Source: UBA4661 sp002405405
Lineage (GTDB): Bacteria > Bacteroidota > Ignavibacteria > Kapaibacteriales > UBA4661
NCBI GenBank assembly: GCA_036847245.1
Contig: DAIUAL010000057.1
Coordinates: 1-17,020 of the forward strand
Direction: 5' to 3'
DNA length: 17,020 nt
Program-made: the position numbers and the translations under genes
Part shown: positions 1 through 5,911 of the stretch, one piece after another
How the letters are laid out: each line of letters opens with the position of its first letter
How positions within the stretch are numbered: position 1 is the stretch's first letter
The notes under the pieces: generated by a model
Told to the model about the DNA's origin: nothing
The model's input: only the letters and a program-made list of their open reading frames with translations
Database searches by the model: none

Positions 1-2
1 AT

Positions 3-176
3 GCTTGGTTCGGTATGAGCACTTTGCTTGTATACTTTTCTTTCATCATCTATATGATCATAGTTTTTTTTGTGTGGGTGTGCATTGTAGCGATTTTGAT
101 CGCCTTTGCAACGATTGCCTCGCAAGCATATCGAGCGGCAACGGCAAATCCGGTGCAATCACTCCGAAGTGAGTAA
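3..176 (+). CDS. FtsX/MacB-type ABC transporter permease, C-terminal fragment
   Basis: This open frame enters from the left edge and stops at TAA 174-176, so only the last 57 residues are in the window. They form a long hydrophobic helix (about residues 5-40, rich in I, V, F) followed by a short basic tail ending ANPVQSLRSE. A final transmembrane helix followed by a cytoplasmic A-x-NPV-x-SLR-x-E tail is the usual ending of FtsX-domain permeases of the MacB/LolC type, especially in Bacteroidota and relatives. Such permeases work with an ATP-binding subunit in lipoprotein or peptide export. The substrate cannot be judged from this fragment. The family call is fairly safe; the exact subfamily is not. 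Confidence 0.72.
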   Translation, partial: AWFGMSTLLVYFSFIIYMIIVFFVWVCIVAILIAFATIASQAYRAATANPVQSLRSE

Positions 177-201
177 TGGATCGGTGTTGGTGCGATTGAA
201 C

Positions 202-231
202 AAAGTCCTATCTCATAAAGTCCTATCTCAT
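202..231. repeat. Perfect 15-bp tandem duplication
   Basis: AAAGTCCTATCTCAT occurs twice back to back (202-216 and 217-231) in the spacer after the permease gene. No coding frame of quality spans it. It looks like a local slippage duplication. Confidence 0.8.
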
Positions 232-242
232 GTGGTTTTCGT

Positions 243-334
243 GAAACCTCTCCCGATTTCGCAGTGCTTACGCATTTGCTCAATCTGCTCTCTCCTCTGG
301 GGAGAGGGCTGTCCGAAGGACTGGGTGAGGTTTC
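243..334. repeat. Composite palindromic intergenic repeat
   Basis: An outer inverted pair GAAACCTC (243-250) / GAGGTTTC (327-334) encloses two hairpins: CTCTCC (290-295) with GGAGAG (301-306), and GTCC-GAA-GGAC (311-321). The minus-strand text (CCTCACCC.., CCCTCTCCCC..) resembles REP-like GC-rich palindromic units found scattered between genes in many bacterial genomes. No RNA family is recognised. Copy number elsewhere in the genome cannot be seen here. Confidence 0.5.
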
Positions 335-372
335 TTTCAAAAACGGTTGAATCTTTCATGGGCTGTGGTTGT

Positions 373-430
373 GGGCTGTGCTCTTTTGTCAATGGCTGGA
401 CAAGAGAACAAAAGCCAACAAGCACAGCCC
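373..430 (-). terminator. Long inverted repeat downstream of the glyoxalase gene
   Basis: GGGCTGTGCT (373-382) pairs with AGCACAGCCC (421-430), and inside it CTTTTGT (383-389) pairs with ACAAAAG (408-414), giving about 17 bp of stem with an internal bulge of six bases. It lies 39 bases past the stop of the minus-strand glyoxalase gene. There is no clear U-run on the minus transcript, so intrinsic termination is uncertain. It may equally be part of the palindromic repeat in this spacer. Confidence 0.4.
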
Positions 431-468
431 ATTGTTATATGGCGCATCATGGCAGGCAAAGCGCGTCT

Positions 469-846
469 TTAGTATACTGGCTCCCACAATTCGATTTTAT
501 TCCCTTCAGGATCGAGAATATGAACGAATTTACCGTAGTCATAAGTCTCGATGGCATCGACAATCACGACACCTTCCTTTTTGAGTTCCTCGACAAGTGC
601 TTCTAAATTTTCTACACGGTAATTCACCATAAACTCTTTCGTTGATGGCGCAAAGTAGGTTGTTGGGTCAGAAAACGGCGACCATTGGGTAAGTCCTTTT
701 TTAGTATCGTTTGGTTCTTCATACCACTCGAACATTGCACCATACGCATCGGTGTTGAACCCAAGATGTTTGCCATACCATTCTTTCATTGCTTCTGCAT
801 CTTTGCATTTGAAGAAAATGCCGCCGATACCGGTTACTCTTTTCAT
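469..846 (-). CDS. VOC-family (glyoxalase/bleomycin-resistance fold) protein
   Basis: 125 residues, the usual length of a single-domain vicinal-oxygen-chelate protein. It opens with a beta strand (TGIGGIFFKCKD), then the helix of the first beta-alpha-beta-beta-beta module (AEAMKEWYGKHLGF). The second module runs from MVNYRVENLEALVEELKKEG to the typical ending HILDPEGNKIELWEP, where the last Glu is a standard metal-ligand position. Members are metal-dependent lyases, dioxygenases or resistance proteins in the cytoplasm, and the substrate cannot be inferred here. A TTGACA/TATAAG pair lies about 36-60 bases upstream. It stands alone and faces away from the sigma factor cluster. Confidence 0.85.
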   Translation of the reverse strand: MKRVTGIGGIFFKCKDAEAMKEWYGKHLGFNTDAYGAMFEWYEEPNDTKKGLTQWSPFSDPTTYFAPSTKEFMVNYRVENLEALVEELKKEGVVIVDAIETYDYGKFVHILDPEGNKIELWEPVY

Positions 847-881
847 AGTGTACCTGTGGTTATGATGTTGAGGGAAAATAC

Positions 882-908
882 CTTATAGGAAGATAGTACT
901 CTTGTCAA
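882..908 (-). promoter_or_regulatory. Possible sigma70-type promoter of the glyoxalase gene
   Basis: On the minus strand TTGACA (complement of 903-908) is followed after 15 bases by TATAAG (complement of 882-887). The hexamers are good but the spacer is short for sigma70. It lies between the end of the small membrane protein gene and the glyoxalase start at 846. Confidence 0.4.
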
Positions 909-912
909 GGCA

Positions 913-1128
913 TTAGGATATCGATTTCTCTTGTGCAGTGCAGGTTGGCTGTTTTCTATCGTCCGACAGAATTGGTATTAATGAAGCAACAATTATAGCA
1001 AAAGTTATGCTGATGGTACCAAGCAGTGATTTGTCTTCACTGAGAATAGAGGCACCAATACCGATAAGAAGGGCAAATCCGGCTACCATACCAACAAGAA
1101 GGGCGGAAGTACGAGAAAGTTTTCGCAT
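913..1128 (-). CDS. Small two-helix membrane protein, unknown function
   Basis: 71 residues with a basic N-terminus (MRKLSR), two hydrophobic helices (about residues 8-28 and 36-54) and a polar, charged tail. The ATG has a good ribosome binding site: AGGAG eight bases upstream on the minus strand. This and the clean two-helix pattern support a real gene rather than a chance frame. I recognise no family. It is transcribed away from the ECF sigma gene; the 219-base gap between the two starts (1129-1347) contains no further gene that I can support. Confidence 0.6.
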   Translation of the reverse strand: MRKLSRTSALLVGMVAGFALLIGIGASILSEDKSLLGTISITFAIIVASLIPILSDDRKQPTCTAQEKSIS

Positions 1129-1347
1129 GGTGTATTCTCCTGATGTATGCTGTATAGAGAAAAGTGGTATTTCACGGTGTAACGAAGCAGAAGCAATTTA
1201 GTTGCAGTCGATAGAGTATGCGAAGACATCCGCACATTTTTTTTAATTTCCTTAATCGTACTTTTCACAATTTCCTCTTTTTCTGTTTGTTGATATTCAC
1301 CCTTTTTTAGGTTCGCACCAACCCTTTTCATCACTCCTGAACGCGGA

Positions 1348-1905
1348 ATGGAATCTCTTCATCTAGATGCTTTCAATGCTCTCTACACGCGATGCCACCG
1401 CCGTGTTTTTAATCTTGCACTGCACTATGTGCATCTTACGGAAGATGCCGAAGAAATTGCTCAAGAAGTATTCGTTCAAGCATACAAAGCACTCCCAAAT
1501 TTTCGCGAGCAGGCAGCACTTGAAACATGGGTGTATCGTATTACGGTCAATGCATCACTTGATTTTCTTCGTCATAAAAAACGCAAAAAACGTTGGGCAT
1601 TTTTGACCTCACTGTGGGGTGACAGCGGGGAAATGCTCCACGACATACCCGACTATCGGCATCCGGGTGTACTGCTCGAACAAAGCGAACAAGCTGCAAC
1701 ACTCTACAAAGCTCTTGAAACACTGCCCGACCAACAAAAAACAGCATTTATTTTGAAATATATCGAAGATATGTCACAGCAGCAAATTGCCGATATTATG
1801 CATCTTGGCATCAAAGCAGTGGAATCTCTGCTTCAACGTGCTAAACAGAATCTTCGCACACAGCTTATTGAGGTATACAAGGAATTAAAAAATGACAGTG
1901 GATAA
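1348..1905 (+). CDS. ECF (extracytoplasmic function) RNA polymerase sigma factor
   Basis: 185 residues, normal for the RpoE/SigW-like ECF class. Region 2 covers about residues 9-77, with the hallmark DAEEIAQEVFVQAYKALPNFR and the -10-binding segment ETWVYRITVNASLDFLRHKKRKKR. After a linker, region 4 (about 118-170) has ETLPDQQKTAFILKYIEDMS and the helix-turn-helix QQQIADIMHLGIKAVESLLQRAKQNLR, which reads the -35 element. No region 1 or 3 is present, as expected. It is followed by a single-pass protein and a periplasmic Spy/CnrX-like protein, the layout of a metal-sensing sigma/anti-sigma/sensor unit. The repeated AAGGATTT-N13-GTCTAA elements nearby are its likely targets. No such element precedes this gene itself, so it may be transcribed separately from its inhibitor. 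The ATG has no clear Shine-Dalgarno sequence. Confidence 0.93.
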   Translation: MESLHLDAFNALYTRCHRRVFNLALHYVHLTEDAEEIAQEVFVQAYKALPNFREQAALETWVYRITVNASLDFLRHKKRKKRWAFLTSLWGDSGEMLHDIPDYRHPGVLLEQSEQAATLYKALETLPDQQKTAFILKYIEDMSQQQIADIMHLGIKAVESLLQRAKQNLRTQLIEVYKELKNDSG

Positions 1906-1954
1906 TACTTCGCTATAAAGTTCACATTGTTGCTAAAGAGTGAAAATATCACCA

Positions 1955-1981
1955 AAGGATTTCTTCATTACTATCGTCTAA
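1955..1981 (+). promoter_or_regulatory. ECF-type promoter P1 (anti-sigma/sensor operon)
   Basis: AAGGATTT (1955-1962), 13 bases, then GTCTAA (1976-1981), followed by a GAGCATAGA start region. It shares both boxes and exact spacing with the elements at 3354-3380 and 5649-5675. It lies 50 bases past the sigma stop, so it should drive the anti-sigma and sensor genes but not the sigma gene, giving negative feedback. A leader of roughly 115 bases separates it from the ATG at 2105. Confidence 0.7.
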
Positions 1982-2104
1982 GAGCATAGAAGGGTTTCAA
2001 TCTCAAATGCACATGAAATTGATAGTTTGTCTTCATATGCGCTCAGGAATCGGCTTAGACTTCTCAACTTCGCTGAAAACTGCATTCTCAAGGAACAAAA
2101 CATC

Positions 2105-2479
2105 ATGTATACCGATAATCACAATACGGATAACACCGAATATACGCGACGCGATGAATGGATTGAATCTGTTCTTGGTAGTGCCAACGGATTTACACCG
2201 GTTGAACCGAGTGATCAACTGTACTCGAATATCATGCACCGCATTCGCGAAGACCGTTTGCGTGCAGAGCAGTCGCCCTCCGTGCTTGCCGATTATGTGC
2301 CAACACGCACAGTACGTATGGCATTTGCTATGGCACTGTGTGTTTTTGGTATGAATTGCTGGGCACTATGGTCATGGGCGAGCATACAGCAAGTCCCTCG
2401 TGTAGCTCCTTCGACAAATTCTCAACAGCAAACTCAAACAAATGAGTTGAATCCCAACTTTCATCTTTTTATGGAATAA
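2105..2479 (+). CDS. Probable membrane-anchored anti-sigma factor
   Basis: 124 residues from the ATG at 2105, which has AAGGAA about nine bases upstream; an ATG at 2027 in the same frame adds a poor extension. Residues 1-70 are charged and probably cytoplasmic, with a helix around DEWIESVLGS..DQLYSNIMHRIRED. Residues about 72-92 (MAFAMALCVFGMNCWALWSWA) form one transmembrane helix, and the short Gln/Asn-rich remainder would be periplasmic. It lies between an ECF sigma gene and a periplasmic sensor-like gene. In the CnrYXH-type systems of metal-resistant bacteria that position holds the membrane anti-sigma that binds the sigma factor. No zinc-binding HxxxCxxC motif is present, so it is not a ZAS-type anti-sigma. 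The role is inferred from topology and context. Confidence 0.6.
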   Translation: MYTDNHNTDNTEYTRRDEWIESVLGSANGFTPVEPSDQLYSNIMHRIREDRLRAEQSPSVLADYVPTRTVRMAFAMALCVFGMNCWALWSWASIQQVPRVAPSTNSQQQTQTNELNPNFHLFME

Positions 2480-2560
2480 ACAGCTAAGAAGCAGATAGTT
2501 TTTCCATAAACAAAATAGAGCATCTTTTTTCTCTTGCATTCTGACACAATGGTGATCTCC

Positions 2561-3247
2561 ATGGGACGCGCGAAACTTTTTCTCTTGAGTACAATTATTT
2601 TATTCGTGCTGAATGCCGCACTTGTCGGGTTTATGACTTATACATCGGCGAGCACTAAGCGTACCTTCTTTCCCGAAGATACAACGCAAGGTGCTGTCAA
2701 TCGTTTTATCGGTAAAATGCCTGATGAGCAAGGCAGACAAATGCCCTTACACGAGCGTATTCGACAAGAATTAGATCTCGATTCAGCGCAAGTAGCACAA
2801 CATTTACGGCTGCGTACAGACCATCGCAAGCGCATGGACGAGCATGATAATCTCTACAACAAAACACTCCAACGATATTTTGATTTACTCTCCAAAGGAG
2901 CAATGAACAGCGAAGACAAAGAATCGCTTGAGCGATTGATGGCAAAAATTGTTATCGGAAAAGCCGACCTAACCTACAATCACTTTGTCGAGTTGAGTCA
3001 TATTCTACGTCCCGACCAAAAAGAGAAATTTCAGAAAATCTTACCACAACTCGTGAGTGCTATCCTTAGCCCACCGCGCCGTCCACCCGGCGAGCGCGGA
3101 CCTGAAGGCGGTATGCCACTGCCTCCGGGACAGGGTGGTCCGCGTGAAGGGAATCCCCCACAGAATGGTAGTGGCAATGACCGTCCGCTGCGCGAGGGTA
3201 TGCCACCACCGCCCCATGAAAGAAATATGCCGACTCCGCACCAATAG
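2561..3247 (+). CDS. Spy/CpxP/CnrX-like periplasmic metal-sensor protein
   Basis: 228 residues from the ATG at 2561, which is preceded by GGTGA; TTG 2534 and ATG 2549 are alternative starts. MGRAK then a hydrophobic helix (about residues 5-26) make a signal anchor. The periplasmic part is mainly helical: LHERIRQELDLDSAQVAQHLRLRTDHRKRMDEH, a second helix pair, and LRPDQKEKFQKILPQL, which corresponds to the LTxxQ repeats of Spy/CpxP proteins. From about residue 178 the chain turns into a low-complexity Pro/Gly/Arg tail ending PHERNMPTPHQ. CnrX-type members bind metal in the periplasm and release the anti-sigma; CpxP/Spy members act as chaperones. Its place directly after an ECF sigma and a single-pass protein favours the sensor role. 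The bound metal cannot be read from the sequence, although several His residues are available. Confidence 0.7.
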   Translation: MGRAKLFLLSTIILFVLNAALVGFMTYTSASTKRTFFPEDTTQGAVNRFIGKMPDEQGRQMPLHERIRQELDLDSAQVAQHLRLRTDHRKRMDEHDNLYNKTLQRYFDLLSKGAMNSEDKESLERLMAKIVIGKADLTYNHFVELSHILRPDQKEKFQKILPQLVSAILSPPRRPPGERGPEGGMPLPPGQGGPREGNPPQNGSGNDRPLREGMPPPPHERNMPTPHQ

Positions 3248-3272
3248 TCGATATACGCCATCTAAAAGATTT

Positions 3273-3306
3273 CAAGCCCTTGCAGACAGAACGAAGCACG
3301 GGCTTG
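3273..3306 (+). terminator. Weak terminator-like hairpin after the sensor gene
   Basis: CAAGCCC (3273-3279) pairs with GGGCTTG (3300-3306) around a 20-base loop, followed by a T-rich but broken run (TTTGTTG). It lies between the sensor stop at 3247 and promoter P2, where a transcript end would be expected. The loop is large and the U-run poor. Confidence 0.35.
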
Positions 3307-3353
3307 TTTGTTGAAACATCAATGATTTTGCTCAGAGTTGTACAAACAGAGCG

Positions 3354-3380
3354 AAGGATTTACTTGGCACCATCGTCTAA
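3354..3380 (+). promoter_or_regulatory. ECF-type promoter P2 (YHYH-MORN-SCO operon)
   Basis: AAGGATTT (3354-3361), 13 bases, then GTCTAA (3375-3380) and GAACATAAGAAG. The extended left box GCGAAGGATTT is identical to that of the element at 5646-5656, and TCGTCTAA is shared with both other plus-strand elements. Because the site lies inside the longest open frame (from 3280), it also argues that the YHYH protein starts downstream of it. Confidence 0.7.
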
Positions 3381-3465
3381 GAACATAAGAAGCCCTTTCA
3401 TGATTGTATGCCATTATCTGAAATTGTCTGAACACCCTTTTCTTTTACACTCCTCTTTATCTCTT

Positions 3466-4296
3466 ATGCGCTCATCCTTTTTTGCTTCCGCAGCACACAC
3501 GATAAAACCATCGCGTAGCTTTATTTCTTCGGTTATTGTATCAATGTTTTTCTTGCTTATGGTATTCATATGGATTCCATACTCGGGCTGTTCCCGTGCA
3601 AGTACTACCACGACCGACGCTGTCAGTGTAACGGTTTCCGGTGATGTTCCGGCGGTATACAAACTCGTGTATGGTGCAACAAGCATTACACGCGATGGCG
3701 ACTTTATTGTGATCAAAACCACCGGTCGTCCTGACCACAAAAGCCCATACTATCAAGGTACGCAATGGGCAAGTACCATGTACGAGGCATACAATGGCAC
3801 TAATCGTCAGTGGAGTCAAAACCCGAATGTCATTGGCACACAAAACTATACCTTTCGTATTCCGATGTATCCTGCTGAAGCCGCTACCAAAACAGCTACG
3901 CCATTGGGTCCGATGGGTGTATCGCTCAATGGTGTGCCACTCTTCAATCAATATGCGGCTGGTCGTTCGCCATTAACCGGCGAAATCAATTCCTTCGATC
4001 AATATGGCGGACATCCTGCACAAGGGAGTGATTATCACTATCATGTTGAACCAATAGCTCTCACGACAAGCAAAGGTAAAAGTGCTCTCTTAGGCTTTTT
4101 GCTGGATGGCTTTCCTGTGTATGGTCCGATGGAAAATGGAGCACTTGTTCAAGAAAGTGCGCTTGATGCCTATCATGGACACAAACATGCTACGGCAGAG
4201 TATCCCGGTGGCATTTACCATTATCATATCACAGCAGTTGATCCGTATATCAATGGCAATGGTTTCTTTGGCACACCGGGTACGATTACCCGCTAA
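3466..4296 (+). CDS. YHYH-domain lipoprotein
   Basis: 276 residues from ATG 3466; the same frame also has ATG at 3280 (upstream of the promoter, so unlikely) and at 3400. A basic n-region (KPSR) and a long hydrophobic stretch run into YSGC, a lipobox-like site with Cys42, so an envelope lipoprotein is predicted. The domain carries the family signature twice: YHYH at about 190-193 (SDYHYHVEP) and 251-254 (GIYHYHITA), plus DAYHGHKHAT between them. The segment GFLLDGFPVYGP is also typical of the family. The clustered His residues suggest metal binding, but the biochemical role of YHYH proteins is not settled to my knowledge. It leads a tightly spaced run with a MORN lipoprotein and a SCO copper chaperone, under an ECF-type promoter, which makes a copper or redox role plausible. 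Confidence 0.85.
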   Translation: MRSSFFASAAHTIKPSRSFISSVIVSMFFLLMVFIWIPYSGCSRASTTTTDAVSVTVSGDVPAVYKLVYGATSITRDGDFIVIKTTGRPDHKSPYYQGTQWASTMYEAYNGTNRQWSQNPNVIGTQNYTFRIPMYPAEAATKTATPLGPMGVSLNGVPLFNQYAAGRSPLTGEINSFDQYGGHPAQGSDYHYHVEPIALTTSKGKSALLGFLLDGFPVYGPMENGALVQESALDAYHGHKHATAEYPGGIYHYHITAVDPYINGNGFFGTPGTITR

Positions 4297-4313
4297 TTCA
4301 ACGATGCTTTTCT

Positions 4314-4961
4314 ATGCGGTATTCTTTGTTGCTCTTCGCATTGTGGCTCTTGGCTGTATTGATTGGTATCATGCTTTGCAGTGCTTGCTCGACTACTCCA
4401 ACGCTCTATCGCATTGACGGCACCATCGTTCGAATGCAGAATGATCTGTGGTATGCCAATAGTGAATTGATGACCGGTACGGTGTATCAACTCTCGCCCG
4501 AAGGTGATACGCTCTTTTTGCAAGAAGTCCGCGAAGGCAAGCCCCATGGTATAACTCGCAGTTGGTATCCCCGCTCAAGCAATGGTACTGTCCAACTCCA
4601 AGAAGTTCGTTTTTTTGTGCAGGGCAAACGCGAGCAAACGCACTATGGCTACTGGGAAAATGGAAACAAAAAATTTGAATATACCTACACGAATGATGTG
4701 TACGAAGGCACACAAAAAGAGTGGTACAACAATGGCGTACTCTATCGTATAGCCCATTATCACGAAGGACACGAATATGGCTTGCAACAAGCATTTACCA
4801 ATGATGGAGCATTGTCTGTCAATTATGAAGCTCGTAATGGAAGAAACTATGGCACTATTGGTAAAAAGCGGTGTCGCACGATATGGGCACATGGCACACC
4901 ACGTTCATGGCTTGACAGCGCAAGTACCGATCAGATGCCTCGTGGTCGCGGTGGTATGTAG
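4314..4961 (+). CDS. MORN-repeat (YwqK-type) lipoprotein
   Basis: 215 residues. A hydrophobic leader (RYSLLLFALWLLAVLIGIML) ends at CSAC, a lipobox with Cys25. The body consists of degenerate MORN_2-type beta repeats: EVREGKPHGITRSWYP, YGYWENGNKKFEYTY, VYEGTQKEWYNNGVLYRIAHYHEGHEYG and LQQAFTNDGAL, with the usual G-x-x..W/Y..G-L spacing. Databases often call such proteins YwqK-family antitoxins, a label that says little; in this setting it is better seen as an envelope structural or interaction protein. It starts 17 bases after the YHYH stop, and its 3' end overlaps the SCO gene by 71 bases, so the three genes are almost certainly co-transcribed. The C-terminal 40 residues are basic and unlike the repeats. 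Confidence 0.75.
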   Translation: MRYSLLLFALWLLAVLIGIMLCSACSTTPTLYRIDGTIVRMQNDLWYANSELMTGTVYQLSPEGDTLFLQEVREGKPHGITRSWYPRSSNGTVQLQEVRFFVQGKREQTHYGYWENGNKKFEYTYTNDVYEGTQKEWYNNGVLYRIAHYHEGHEYGLQQAFTNDGALSVNYEARNGRNYGTIGKKRCRTIWAHGTPRSWLDSASTDQMPRGRGGM

Positions 4962-5628
4962 CACAGCATTCCTTAGTGCTTGCTCCAAACAAGAAGCATC
5001 CACTCCACCCCATCATCCTCAACAATCTGTCCATTCTTTGCCTGCATCGTACAACTCAGCAAAAGTGCCTTATTATGCAACGCCTGATTTTACGCCCATC
5101 TGGACAACCGACAAAGTAAGAATAGATACCATTCGCCGTGTTGGAGCATTTCGTTTTACTGATCAATTCGGTAATATCATCACGCAAGACAGTGTACAGA
5201 ATACGGTGCATCTGGTGAATTTCTTTTTTACCTCTTGCCCGGGCATTTGCCCTACTATGACCACCAATCTCAAGCAGGTTTACAAAGCATATCGGGGCAA
5301 GAAAGCTGTGAAATTTCTTTCGCATAGCGTTACACCTGATATTGACACCACACCTCTTCTGCTTAAGTACAGCATGAAATATGGCATTACGGGACACCAA
5401 TGGCATTTTTTGCGCGGCACACAAGAGGAGATTTACAACATAGCTCGACGCGGATATTTTATCGAGGAGACAGAAGGATACAGCAAAGACAGCAAGGAGT
5501 TTATTCATTCTGAAAATATTGTGTTGGTGGATAAACATGGTCGCTTGCGCGGCATCTACAATGGCACTCTCCGCGCAGAAATTCCTCGCATGATTGACGA
5601 TATCAACGAGCTTCTTCGCGAGGAGTAA
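4891..5628 (+). CDS. SCO1/SenC-family copper chaperone, lipoprotein
   Basis: 245 residues from ATG 4891, chosen because it places a basic n-region and hydrophobic stretch just before the lipobox LSAC (Cys31); an earlier ATG at 4777 would give a non-secretory leader. The thioredoxin fold carries the copper site CPGIC (Cys116, Cys120) after VNFFFTS, and the distal ligand His206 in FIHSENIVLVD. Also typical are the LSHSVTPDIDTTPLLLKYS and WHFLRGTQEEIYNIARRGYF segments. SCO proteins deliver copper to the CuA centre of cytochrome oxidase or act as thiol-disulphide reductases in the envelope. No oxidase gene is in this window. The 71-base overlap with the preceding MORN gene indicates one transcript and probable translational coupling. 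Confidence 0.92.
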   Translation: MAHHVHGLTAQVPIRCLVVAVVCSTAFLSACSKQEASTPPHHPQQSVHSLPASYNSAKVPYYATPDFTPIWTTDKVRIDTIRRVGAFRFTDQFGNIITQDSVQNTVHLVNFFFTSCPGICPTMTTNLKQVYKAYRGKKAVKFLSHSVTPDIDTTPLLLKYSMKYGITGHQWHFLRGTQEEIYNIARRGYFIEETEGYSKDSKEFIHSENIVLVDKHGRLRGIYNGTLRAEIPRMIDDINELLREE

Positions 5629-5648
5629 TTCTTTTATCTCACTCCGCG

Positions 5649-5675
5649 AAGGATTTTTAAATCGGTGTCGTCTAA
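5649..5675 (+). promoter_or_regulatory. ECF-type promoter P3 (cytochrome c peroxidase)
   Basis: AAGGATTT (5649-5656), 13 bases, then GTCTAA (5670-5675) and TCCATAAGA. It lies 20 bases past the SCO stop. The peroxidase ATG is at 5912, so the leader would be about 225 bases long. I see no convincing gene in that leader (5676-5911). Confidence 0.68.
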
Positions 5676-5911
5676 TCCATAAGATCCATTATCGTGTAAC
5701 ATTTGAATCGTCCATGTTTTCTTATTGATAGAGACTGCTCTTCTCCCTCGCAAGTATTCTTTGCCGTTTCAGCCATGAGCACATCAACAACAAGAAGAAA
5801 CAAGACGAAACAGACTTTAGTACTTCTACCATTAAGCAAGGACAACAGCAAACGCGCATACGTTATCGTTTGTCGGTTCAATTTTCCTCATTTTTTTCTT
5901 GGAGTCATGCC

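Noticed and set aside
106..606. Open frame of 166 codons on the plus strand
   Set aside because: It crosses the permease tail, palindromic repeats and the antisense of the glyoxalase gene; its composition is not protein-like.
2056..2061. GTCTAA on the minus strand inside the anti-sigma leader
   Set aside because: The upstream box is absent and no minus-strand gene follows.
3280..3465. Longer N-terminus for the YHYH protein
   Set aside because: It would start upstream of the ECF-type promoter at 3354-3380 and put the lipobox more than 100 residues in.
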